Assembly: GCF_900292015.1 (NCBI RefSeq)
Contig: NZ_LR130759.1
Span: 2,356,001-2,420,000, forward strand
Source of the DNA: Mycobacterium basiliense
GTDB taxonomy: Bacteria; Actinomycetota; Actinomycetes; Mycobacteriales; Mycobacteriaceae
Length of the DNA stretch: 64,000 nt
Reading direction: 5' to 3'
Part shown: piece after piece, positions 56,628 to 64,000 of the stretch
Position numbering within the stretch: the first letter of the stretch is position 1
Layout of the letters: the number at the start of each line of letters is the position of its first letter
Translations under genes and position numbers: made by a program
The notes under the pieces: generated by a model
The model's input: only the letters and a program-made list of their open reading frames with translations
What the model was told of the DNA's origin: nothing
Database searches by the model: none

Positions 56628-58223
56628 GTGAGTCGACCTGGGGAGGTGCCGGGGGTCACGGCGGTCCGGCAGCAGGCCGTGGGACTAGCTCGGCAATCCC
56701 CACGCACGCTGCTACTCGGTACCGTGCTGCTGACGTCGGCGGTGTCGATGGTGACGGGCATTATTTACGTCCAGTACTTCTCCATCGACGTGTTCAGCTC
56801 GCTGCTCTACGTCCCACAGGACTGCTGGCTTGACTGGGACATCAGTTTCGGTCGGCACTGCTTCAGCGACTACGCATGGCAAGCGACCGCCGCGCTTCGG
56901 CCAGATCCTTGGGAACATCTGGGTCCAGCGAACTGGCCGGGCAATCCCTACCCGCCAGCGGCGATGGTCCCGTTTCTGCTGTTCGGGCTTATCGGCAAAT
57001 GGCTGCACACGCCGCAGGTGGGGTTGTTCTGCTACCTGCTGACGTTGGTGATCGCGGTCCTTACCCCCGCCGTATGGGCCAGCCGGGGTGCGCGGGGTCT
57101 TGAGCGCCTGGTGATCTTTTTGGCGTTGGGCGTGGCGGCTATCCCGGCCTGGGTCGCTGTGGATCGTGGTAATTCGACGGGTTTTCTGGCGCCGATCGCG
57201 CTGTTTTTCTTGGTGGCGTTGTGCCGACGGCGGTGGGGGCTCGTCACCATCATGGTGATTTTGGCCGCGCTGTTAAAACCCCAGCTTGTTGTGCTAGCAG
57301 TCGCCTTGTTCGCGGCACGGCAATGGCGGATGGGTGGGATCGCGGTTGTCGGAGCGGTGATCTCCAACCTGGCCGCGTATCTGTTGTGGCCGAGCAATCT
57401 ACCGGAGACGATCTCGCAGTCGATTCACAATGCTCTGGGCTATGGCGCCTTCAGCGACGAGATCAGCGTCGGCAACGTGTCCTTCGGCAAGGCCCTGATG
57501 TGGATCCCGGACGGGTTGAAGCTCCTGCAGACCGGCGGCACGCTACCGGACGGTTACTTTGCCGCTCCCAGAGCCCTGATCGGGTACGCCGTCTTGCTGC
57601 TGGTCGTCGTGGCCGTTTTGGTTCTCGGGCGGCGCATCCCGCCGGTCACCGCGGGAATCGTGCTGTTAGCCGCTGCCTCACTCTTCCCGGCTGTCACCTA
57701 CCGCTATTACCTGGTGTTCGTCTTGGCGGTGGCGGCGTTGGTGGTCCGCGACCCCGAGGGGCCGCCTGGAGCCGGCATATTCGACCGCCTCGGCGGCGGC
57801 CGTCGCGCCGTCGGAATCAGCGTCAGCGTCGCTGCGGCGTTAAGCCTTGCCCACGTCGCCGTACCCGGCCCGTCGTTTCCGGTGCCGGTGGCGGGTGAGC
57901 CGGGGGTTCTGACGGCATTCGGCACAAGTCCGGTCATCACTACCACGGCGGTCCTTTCGCCGGCGTTGTGGTTGGTCGCGTGCATGGTGATCATCGTGTC
58001 GTATGCACGCAAACCGGCTCGGGTAGCCTCCGCGGACGCGTCCGTCGCATTGGCGACGGTCGCAAGGTCGGTCGAAAGGTCGCTTGAAAGATCGGATGAA
58101 CCGGCAACACCGGCGGTCGCCACGGCAGCGGTCAATCCGAACGACACTGTGGCCGACGTCCAAACGGTCTCCGCCAGCGGTCGGAAGCTTCCCTCGGTTT
58201 CGGATGCCAGACGGCCCGGGTAG
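56628..58223 (+). CDS. GT87/DUF2029-type polyprenyl-sugar glycosyltransferase
   Basis: 531 aa from a GTG at 56628. About eleven transmembrane segments are visible. The first external loop after helix 1 holds DCWLDWDISFGRHCFSDYAW with acidic residues near the membrane. Later AIPAWVAVDRGNSTGFLAPI matches the conserved GN-containing helix boundary of GT87 (DUF2029) mannosyl- and arabinosyl-transferases such as PimE. The C-terminal about 60 residues are hydrophilic and Ala/Ser/Thr-rich. It should transfer a sugar from polyprenyl-phosphate to a glycolipid outside the membrane. The identity of that sugar is unknown. Confidence 0.8.
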   Translation: MSRPGEVPGVTAVRQQAVGLARQSPRTLLLGTVLLTSAVSMVTGIIYVQYFSIDVFSSLLYVPQDCWLDWDISFGRHCFSDYAWQATAALRPDPWEHLGPANWPGNPYPPAAMVPFLLFGLIGKWLHTPQVGLFCYLLTLVIAVLTPAVWASRGARGLERLVIFLALGVAAIPAWVAVDRGNSTGFLAPIALFFLVALCRRRWGLVTIMVILAALLKPQLVVLAVALFAARQWRMGGIAVVGAVISNLAAYLLWPSNLPETISQSIHNALGYGAFSDEISVGNVSFGKALMWIPDGLKLLQTGGTLPDGYFAAPRALIGYAVLLLVVVAVLVLGRRIPPVTAGIVLLAAASLFPAVTYRYYLVFVLAVAALVVRDPEGPPGAGIFDRLGGGRRAVGISVSVAAALSLAHVAVPGPSFPVPVAGEPGVLTAFGTSPVITTTAVLSPALWLVACMVIIVSYARKPARVASADASVALATVARSVERSLERSDEPATPAVATAAVNPNDTVADVQTVSASGRKLPSVSDARRPG

Positions 58224-58387
58224 CGCTGCGGTCGGACCCGCCATCCGGATGGTTACCGGCAGGCCGCCCGGATTGGCGATGATGGTGGCGGAGTTGCGAT
58301 GTGGCGATCACACCGCCCGATCTTCGGAGCGGTGACCATCAACCGGGGAATGTCCGGCGCCCGAACAGCTCGGCTCGTTTCGCATCT

Positions 58388-59665
58388 CTACAGCTGACCG
58401 GCCAGCAGTGCCAGTCCTCGCAGGGCCATGTCACCCTTGGGTGCGACCTTTGCCGGCCGATTTAGGCCCGCCTGGATTGCGGCGCGCAGCGGCGCGAAAC
58501 GTTGGGCCACCCCGCCGCAGAACAGGAGCTCGTCCAGCGGTCGGAACCCGACGTCCGCTGCACCCTCGATGTACGGCGCCGCGACGGCAGCGACCAGTGC
58601 CCGGACCAGGTCTTCGGCGCTGTGTGCCGCTGTGATGCCCGACCAACCACCCCCGTCAACGGTATGGAAGAGCGGGTGCGCGCGGGGAAGACCGGTCTGT
58701 GCGGGCATGGCGGCGGCGTTGGCGGCCCATCGCCACGCCGCGTCGTCTGCGCGACCGCGGGACAACAGCGCAACACCCTGCGTTAACGCTCGCCCGGCTG
58801 GCAAATGGGTCCGGGTGTGGAGCAACCTCCCGCCGAAGTAGGGCCTGATCTGGCAGCGGACGCCGGCGGGTTCGAGGGCGAGCCGGGCCACCTGGCCGCC
58901 GGTCGCGATATTGCAGGCGGTGATACCCGCGCCGAGTCCTGCGCCGAGGAGCGCCGCCTGCTGATCTCCGACCGGGGTGTAAACGGCCGCGCCCGAACCT
59001 TTGTGGACGCCGATCCTCTCCGCCACCCACGACACTCGAGGCAAGATCAGTCGCGAGCCGCCGACGAATGCCGTGATCTGCTCGGACCACGATCCGATCC
59101 CGAGGTCGTACATTCCGGAGGCCGCTGCGTCGGTGACGTGTTGTACGAACTCCGATTTCGTGGTCAGCGCCGCGGCCACCCAAGACAGCAGACTGTGCGC
59201 GCGTAACGGGCCGCCGATCGCCGAAAGATCGGTTGCGAAAATACCCGCTACGGGCAACCCCGAGCGCAGCTCGTTGCCCACGGCATGCCAGATTTCCGGT
59301 GCGAAGTTGCGGCGCAATCGATCCAGATGAGCGGTTCCGTCGCGAGTGAGCAGCGCTCGGTTGTCCTGCCACGTGACCAGCGGCAGATGCGGGACATTGT
59401 GCTCGTCGGTCAATGTCCAACCGTGCATTTGGCCGCTGAGCAGGATTCGCTCTGGACGCTCGGCCGGGGGCAACGCGGATGCGATGGCCGCTTCGACCGC
59501 GGCCAGGACTACGCCGGGGTCCAGCGTGCGGTACGGCCCATCGAGTGAGGTGAATGGGGGGAAAGGGGAGCTGCTCTCCGCGACTATGCCGGCATCGGGG
59601 CGCAGCACTGCGACCTTGACATAGGTCGCGCCGAGGTCAACGAGCAGCGAAAAGGGGGTTGCCAT
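58388..59665 (-). CDS. FGGY-family carbohydrate kinase
   Basis: 425 aa from the ATG at 59665, overlapping the end of the cyclase gene by 29 bases. It has the FGGY pattern: phosphate-1 motif LLVDLGATYVKVAVL (Asp10), sugar-binding SGQMHGW, VTWQDNRA, the catalytic Asp in PVGDQQAALLG, and a second phosphate loop NIATGGQVA. Such kinases phosphorylate open-chain sugars or polyols (xylulose, gluconate, sedoheptulose). The tight coupling to a dehydroquinate-synthase-like cyclase suggests that it makes, or recycles, the sugar phosphate used by that enzyme. The substrate is not assigned. Confidence 0.88.
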   Translation of the reverse strand: MATPFSLLVDLGATYVKVAVLRPDAGIVAESSSPFPPFTSLDGPYRTLDPGVVLAAVEAAIASALPPAERPERILLSGQMHGWTLTDEHNVPHLPLVTWQDNRALLTRDGTAHLDRLRRNFAPEIWHAVGNELRSGLPVAGIFATDLSAIGGPLRAHSLLSWVAAALTTKSEFVQHVTDAAASGMYDLGIGSWSEQITAFVGGSRLILPRVSWVAERIGVHKGSGAAVYTPVGDQQAALLGAGLGAGITACNIATGGQVARLALEPAGVRCQIRPYFGGRLLHTRTHLPAGRALTQGVALLSRGRADDAAWRWAANAAAMPAQTGLPRAHPLFHTVDGGGWSGITAAHSAEDLVRALVAAVAAPYIEGAADVGFRPLDELLFCGGVAQRFAPLRAAIQAGLNRPAKVAPKGDMALRGLALLAGQL

Positions 59666-60725
59666 CCAAGTATTCCGAGACCTCGCCAACAAGTGTCTCG
59701 TCGAGCGGTTTGGGCACGATCCTCAGATCGCCCTCGTCGTGCAACACAGCGAAGTACATGACACCCTTGCGCACCTTCTTGTCGCGTTTGAGCGTGTCGA
59801 CCAATTCTCGCGCTGACGGAATGGTGGGAATGGCGTAATCGGTGTTGGCGTCCAGGACGGTGCGCACCCTGGCTGCCGTTCCGGGGTTGGTCAGTCCCCA
59901 CTTCACCCCAAGGAAATTGATCAGATCCATGCCCCACATCACCGCGAGTCCGTGCGGAATCTCGTTGTGGGTGAGCGCTTCAAGAGCATGGCCGAAGCTG
60001 TGGCCGTAGTTGAGCACTCGTCGCAGATCGGACTCGTGCTCGTCCTTTTCGATGACCAGTCGCTTGCTCTCCAAGGCGTTGCGGATCATCTCCAGCACAC
60101 GCGGGTTGCGGTGTCCGCCAACGCTTAACGCTTCGGTGAGTTCGTCGAAAAAGGCACCCTCATTGGTGAGTGCAAGCTTGTAGATTTCGCCATAGCCCGA
60201 GTCGACCTCGATCTGCGGCAGGCTCGTCAAGAACTCCGAGCAGACGATTACGTGGCTGGGTGAGTGAAACACGCCGAGCTGGTTCTTCAGTGGTAGCACG
60301 TTGATGCTGGATTTCGCTCCGATACAACTGTCCGCCTGGCTAAGCAGCGTGGTCGGAACGAAGGTCCACCCCACTCCACGGTAGTAGATGTGACAGGCGA
60401 AAGTTGCGACATCCTGTATGACACCGCCGCCGATCGCCACAATGTGTGCTGACCGGGTTGCCTTGTTCTCCAGCAGCCAGTCAACGAAAAGGCTTACACC
60501 GGAAAGGGTTTTGCTCTCCTCGTCGGCACGTACCCGATAGGTCGGGTACGACGACAGTCCACTCAGAGCCTGGCCATAGAGGTCCACCAACGCCTCATCG
60601 ATGATCACGAAGGTCTCGGGGCCCCCATCAATGAGCTCGGGCACCTGCTTGACTTCCCCGACGAAGTCCACCGGGTAATCGCCCTGCTCGGACTTGATGA
60701 TCATCCGATCCTGGGTCACACGCAC
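59637..60725 (-). CDS. 3-dehydroquinate-synthase-like sugar-phosphate cyclase
   Basis: 362 aa from a GTG at 60725, six bases after GGAGG and overlapping the SDR gene by ten bases. It has the NAD-dependent cyclase fold: GGGVIQDVATFACHIYYRG, FVPTTLLSQADSCIGAKSSIN (canonical DSSVGGKTGVN), YGEIYKLAL (metal-ligand Glu) and RVLNYGHSFGHALEAL (metal-ligand His). The usual HGEAV motif reads HGLAV (59946-59954 region), so the conserved Glu is Leu. This and the GAKSSIN variant separate it from housekeeping AroB. Its substrate may be a heptulose or hexose phosphate giving a cyclitol (as in EEVS or DOI synthase), not DAHP. The chemistry is inferred. Confidence 0.85.
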   Translation of the reverse strand: MRVTQDRMIIKSEQGDYPVDFVGEVKQVPELIDGGPETFVIIDEALVDLYGQALSGLSSYPTYRVRADEESKTLSGVSLFVDWLLENKATRSAHIVAIGGGVIQDVATFACHIYYRGVGWTFVPTTLLSQADSCIGAKSSINVLPLKNQLGVFHSPSHVIVCSEFLTSLPQIEVDSGYGEIYKLALTNEGAFFDELTEALSVGGHRNPRVLEMIRNALESKRLVIEKDEHESDLRRVLNYGHSFGHALEALTHNEIPHGLAVMWGMDLINFLGVKWGLTNPGTAARVRTVLDANTDYAIPTIPSARELVDTLKRDKKVRKGVMYFAVLHDEGDLRIVPKPLDETLVGEVSEYLDGNPLFAAR

Positions 60726-61405
60726 AAAAAACCTCCGTCAATCGTGATGCACTGGCCGGTGATGTAGGAGTTCTCATCAGATGCCAGCCAACAAATGAAG
60801 GTAGCAATCTCCTCGGGTTCGGCCAGTCGGCCTACCGGAATGCGCTCGGCCAGAGCTTGCAGCTGTTTGGCGTCGTTGTTCTGGTACGTGAGATCAGTGA
60901 GCACGAAACCCGGGGCAACGCAGTTGGCCAGCACTCCGAAAGGCCCGTACTCGACCGCGACCGCGCGTACCACTTCCTCGATCGCAGCCTTGGAGGCACT
61001 GTAGGCTACCCGCCCCATGCGGGCTCGATGGGCGTAAACGCTGGACAGGGCGACCACTCTGCCGAACCCCTCGGCTGCCATCCCGGGCAGCACGCCCTGC
61101 AGCAGTAACAGATTGGCGTTGAGGTTGACCTGTTGTGTGGTTGACCAGTTATCCGCCGAAAGCGTCTCCATCGGTTCGGGATTGTTGATGCCGGCATTGA
61201 GCACCAAAATGTCGACCGTTTGGTCCAAATTCGTGAGATAGTCGGCGACGGATTCCGGCACTGCGAGATCGAGTTCCTGACGCCCAGGCCTGAGTACCTG
61301 GATTCCTTTGGACTCCAACGTGTCAGCAACGCTGCGGCCGATGCCCCGGGCGGCGCCGGTGACAAGAGCCCTGGCCGTAGCCCTGGAAGACGACTTGGAA
61401 GGCAC
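60716..61405 (-). CDS. Classical short-chain dehydrogenase/reductase
   Basis: 229 aa. The dinucleotide motif is TGAARGIGRS, then NAG in LVLNAGINNPEP, the catalytic Ser in ALSSVYAH and YSASK (Tyr-x-x-x-Lys). The C-terminal FICWLASDENSYITGQCITIDGG is typical of FabG-like SDRs. Context with a cyclase, aldolase and TPP enzyme suggests oxidation or reduction of a cyclitol or keto-sugar rather than fatty acid metabolism. The 187 bases between it and the aldolase gene hold nothing recognisable. Confidence 0.9.
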   Translation of the reverse strand: MPSKSSSRATARALVTGAARGIGRSVADTLESKGIQVLRPGRQELDLAVPESVADYLTNLDQTVDILVLNAGINNPEPMETLSADNWSTTQQVNLNANLLLLQGVLPGMAAEGFGRVVALSSVYAHRARMGRVAYSASKAAIEEVVRAVAVEYGPFGVLANCVAPGFVLTDLTYQNNDAKQLQALAERIPVGRLAEPEEIATFICWLASDENSYITGQCITIDGGFLCV

Positions 61406-61592
61406 GTGTTTTCAGAACCAGCGGTCGTTGAGGAGTGTGCGCGGCTGGCCGGAATTGGTCACGCTTGCCTTCCCTTCTTGCATTGCACGGCGGGCAAGTC
61501 GCGGGATAACCCGGCCGCGTGTGCAAGCAGCGGTTTGCACAACGCGGCGCTGCCCCGGCTGCCAGCCAGTTTGGATCGCTGCGGGCGGCTTC

Positions 61593-62396
61593 TCAGTGGT
61601 GGTTCAGGACTTTCCAACGTGCGTCGAGCATTTCGATCCGCTTCGCGTCCTCGTCGGTGATGTGGCCGTAGTAGTCGCGCTTGTTGAGCAACCAGAGCAA
61701 TTCGAAGTGCACCGCGTTGAGCAAGCCGTCGGCAATTGAGGCGAGGGTGCCGGCCGAGCCGTCGAACACGACCTTGCGGGTTTCGAAGCGAGTCAGGTGC
61801 ACGTTGGCGACCTCGCGGATGGTGTCGAGAGTATCGCTGGATATCGCGCCGCCGAGGACCAAGTCCAGGCCCGCCTGCTTGGCCTTTTCGGCGACGGTGG
61901 TCACATACTTGGTGATTTCCGGCGAGTTGATGGTCTCGCGGGTCTGGCCGAGCGATCCGGTGAAGTCCACCCGGCCGAAGACGATGCCATGCACGCCGCG
62001 GCCTTTGGTGGCCAGCTCAAGCATGTCGTCGAGGTTGTTGTAGCCGGTGATTGTCTCCAGGTTGAACAAGAAGTCGGTGTCGAGTTCCTCGTCCGCGTCG
62101 TAGACGGCGTTCTTGGCGGCGATGTATTTCGATAGCGCGTATGCGGATTCCACCATGGGCGCGACGATGTAGCGCACACCGATTTGCTTGGCCTCCAATA
62201 GGTCACGCATGGCCTCGCAGCCGCCAACCTTGACGGTCAGCGGCAGCCCCGCGGAACGGGCGATATCGACCAGACGCAGCAACTCGTCAATGCGGGTCCC
62301 CTCGGCCTCGAATTCCGCTTTGACGCTCACCACGCCGTGTTTTTCCTTACCTACGCGCAGAATTTCGGCCATCTGCCGTTCGGTCTTGTTCACCAT
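61593..62396 (-). CDS. HpcH/HpaI-type aldolase (citrate-lyase beta family)
   Basis: 267 aa from the ATG at 62396; GGGGAGG lies one base upstream, so an adjacent GTG at 62393 may be used. The barrel motifs of the pyruvate-dependent class II aldolase family are visible: [35 protein letters not shown] (acidic metal ligand) and [15 protein letters not shown]. Such enzymes cleave or form C-C bonds between pyruvate-like donors and aldehydes. In this operon it could build or cleave the carbon chain of the unusual sugar. Substrate identity is unknown. Confidence 0.85.
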   Translation of the reverse strand: MVNKTERQMAEILRVGKEKHGVVSVKAEFEAEGTRIDELLRLVDIARSAGLPLTVKVGGCEAMRDLLEAKQIGVRYIVAPMVESAYALSKYIAAKNAVYDADEELDTDFLFNLETITGYNNLDDMLELATKGRGVHGIVFGRVDFTGSLGQTRETINSPEITKYVTTVAEKAKQAGLDLVLGGAISSDTLDTIREVANVHLTRFETRKVVFDGSAGTLASIADGLLNAVHFELLWLLNKRDYYGHITDEDAKRIEMLDARWKVLNHH

Positions 62397-62568
62397 GCCT
62401 CCCCTGGTAATGCCTCGCAACGAGTGTGCCGAGTATAACCGCCGGTCACGCGGCCCCGTGGCCAATTTGCGCAGGAAAACCCGCCTCCGAGCGCGCAATT
62501 GAGCGTGCGATTGAGCCTACTCGGTGCGGATACAAGTACTTTCCCGGTGATCGTGTCCAACGAGCGGT

Positions 62569-64000
62569 TCAGGCTTGTGGTAGTGCAGCGCAGAGGTACG
62601 CGGTCACCCGTTCCTCGACATCGGCAGGAAGGTCGGGGCTCATCCTGTGCAACGGGTTCGATTTCATCGAGCCGTCCGCCTGAACCGCAGAAGTGATCTT
62701 GGGATAGTACGTCTGGTCGGGGTCGATGGGCACCTCGATCAGCGCCGGGCCATCCCCATCCATCAGCGAGCGGATCACCGGGTCATCCAGTCCGACCGCG
62801 GCGTCGAGTCGCGCGAACGGAATTCGGAATGCCCGTGCCAAGTCCTCCCAGTTCGGCAGGCCGAGCCCGGTCTGGGCATCGCAGCCGATCCAGGCGCCGC
62901 CGAAGTAGTTCCGTTGTGTCATCCGGATCGACGCGTAGCCATTGTTGTTGAGTACAAAAACCTTGACGTTGGCTGCTGTCGCCGCCAGCGTGCCGAGCTC
63001 CTGGAGGTTTTGCGCAAACCCGCCATCTCCCTCGCTCAACAGCACTTGACGTCCGGGGTTGGCCAGGGCCGCCCCGATCGCTCCGGACAGCCCGTAGCCC
63101 ATGGCCGCGATCGACTTGTTCGAGATCAGCTGTTGCTCGGCCCGCTGCTGTAGAGCCTGCATGGAGACGGTGAACGAACCGCCGCTGCTGCAGGGCAGAA
63201 TGATGGCATCGGGCTCGGCAACTTCGGCCAATCGCATCGCGAACTCGTAAGGCTTGACGTACCCGGGGGCGGTGACGTTCTGTGGATCGTTCAGCGGCAG
63301 TTCGGCACGCACCGACGCAATGAACTCCCGCCACGCCTGCCAGCCGTCGGGGGCACCAAGGTCAGCGGCGTACAGGGCGGCCAAGAAGCGGTCCGCGTCT
63401 CCTCGCAGTGCGACGTCGACCCGTGGATGACCCTTGGTCAGTTCGGCGACGTCGATGTCGACCTGCACGACTCGCCCGATCGGCACGAACTCTTGCCACG
63501 CGAATCCCGTCTGTTGCAACCCCAGCCGGGTGCCGACTGCGACCACCAGGTCGGCCTGCTGAATGAGGATGTTGGCGGCTCGTTGCCCCCAGGTATTCGG
63601 ACGTCCGGCATACAGCGGGTGTTCGCTGGACAGCCGGTCCGCGCCGTGCCACGTGGTCATGAGCGGTACACCGGCGGCTGCCGCCCGCTCACCCAGAGCC
63701 CGTACTGCCCCGCGGCTAACGCCGCCGCCGATCAAGATGACCGGGCGCTCCGACTCGCGCACCAACGCGGCGATCTGCTCAACGTCGGCTCCGGATACCT
63801 CCGGTTGAGCGGCCTCCTCGGGGATGGCAACCGGATCCTGCCCGGGCAACGGAAGGGCCGCCTGCGCGTCCAGGCAGACTTCGAGGAATACCGGGCCCTG
63901 CCGCGGTGAACGTCCGTCGAGCACGGCGTCCAAGATCAGCTCGCGGCCCACCGGATGCTCGATTCTAAGTGCCCGCTTGGTCACGCTGCTGACCAGCTCT
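62569..64000 (-). CDS. TPP-dependent acetolactate-synthase-like enzyme, 5' end off the window
   Basis: About 476 residues are visible; the frame is open past the right edge (it reads ELVSSVTKRALRIEHPVG), so the first PYR domain is outside. The central domain (SERPVILIGGGVSRGAVRAL) and the C-terminal TPP-binding domain are complete; the TPP signature GDG to NN is GDGGFAQNLQELG..LNNNGY. Members condense a 2-keto acid or activated aldehyde with an acceptor, as in acetolactate synthase or the YerE-type enzyme that adds a two-carbon branch to a 4-keto sugar. With the aldolase, SDR and cyclase it suggests branched-sugar or cyclitol chemistry. It is the first visible gene of this leftward operon; 172 bases separate it from the aldolase start. 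Confidence 0.9.
   Translation of the reverse strand, partial: ELVSSVTKRALRIEHPVGRELILDAVLDGRSPRQGPVFLEVCLDAQAALPLPGQDPVAIPEEAAQPEVSGADVEQIAALVRESERPVILIGGGVSRGAVRALGERAAAAGVPLMTTWHGADRLSSEHPLYAGRPNTWGQRAANILIQQADLVVAVGTRLGLQQTGFAWQEFVPIGRVVQVDIDVAELTKGHPRVDVALRGDADRFLAALYAADLGAPDGWQAWREFIASVRAELPLNDPQNVTAPGYVKPYEFAMRLAEVAEPDAIILPCSSGGSFTVSMQALQQRAEQQLISNKSIAAMGYGLSGAIGAALANPGRQVLLSEGDGGFAQNLQELGTLAATAANVKVFVLNNNGYASIRMTQRNYFGGAWIGCDAQTGLGLPNWEDLARAFRIPFARLDAAVGLDDPVIRSLMDGDGPALIEVPIDPDQTYYPKITSAVQADGSMKSNPLHRMSPDLPADVEERVTAYLCAALPQA

Overview
The window is high-GC actinobacterial chromosome and is almost certainly from a Mycobacterium. Gene order follows, from memory, the Mycobacterium tuberculosis stretch Rv1476 to about Rv1508: ripA-ripB-moxR1, fabG1-inhA-hemH, nfeD-SPFH, mutA-mutB-meaB, lipL, dodecin. 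Diagnostic residues of InhA, RipA/RipB, FabG1 and LipL fall at the expected positions. The organism is probably a non-tuberculous slow grower, because the right half is a large lipooligosaccharide (LOS)-type glycan locus that M. tuberculosis keeps only as a remnant. The species cannot be fixed from sequence reading alone; a marinum/kansasii/gastri-like lineage is an inference.

Layout. (1) 1-12000, conserved core: an Rv1476-like membrane protein cut by the left edge, the peptidoglycan endopeptidases ripA and ripB, a MoxR AAA+ ATPase with DUF58 and VWA partners, the FAS-II pair fabG1-inhA, hemH, an Rv1486c-like gene, and an NfeD/SPFH operon. (2) About 12000-30600, an accessory block where M. 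tuberculosis has, from memory, essentially only Rv1490. It holds a deazaflavin-type nitroreductase with its TetR regulator and palindromic operator, and two paralogous proline-rich membrane proteins beside a two-component system whose sensor loop is also proline-rich. It also holds an Lgt-like/MmpL pair of lower GC, divergent from a FAAL-PKS-condensation gene set, and an S1-type membrane protease. (3) 30600-38400, conserved core again: a VTT-domain membrane protein, methylmalonyl-CoA mutase subunits with the MeaB chaperone, lipL and dodecin. (4) 38600-64000, surface glycan locus: GT-C-like and GtrA membrane proteins, a nucleotide-sugar dehydrogenase and epimerase, a methyltransferase-glycosyltransferase fusion, a LosA/Rv1500-like glycosyltransferase, and an aminotransferase/acyltransferase/methyltransferase set for an N-acylated amino sugar. 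An HTTM-DUF393 protein, a WbqC-like protein and a GT87-like enzyme follow. The locus ends in an operon of a TPP-dependent carboligase (cut by the right edge), an HpcH/HpaI-type aldolase, an SDR, a dehydroquinate-synthase-like cyclase and an FGGY kinase.

How the parts may work together. The FAAL should adenylate a fatty acid and load it on the N-terminal ACP of the PKS. That PKS keeps an intact ketosynthase but has lost the catalytic residues of its acyltransferase and dehydratase domains. The condensation protein could move the acyl chain to an acceptor, and the neighbouring MmpL could export the product. In the right half, the aminotransferase/acyltransferase genes would make an acylamino-deoxyhexose. 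The TPP enzyme/aldolase/cyclase/kinase operon looks built for an unusual branched or cyclitol-derived sugar. These two cluster-level interpretations are inference; the individual family assignments are mostly firm.
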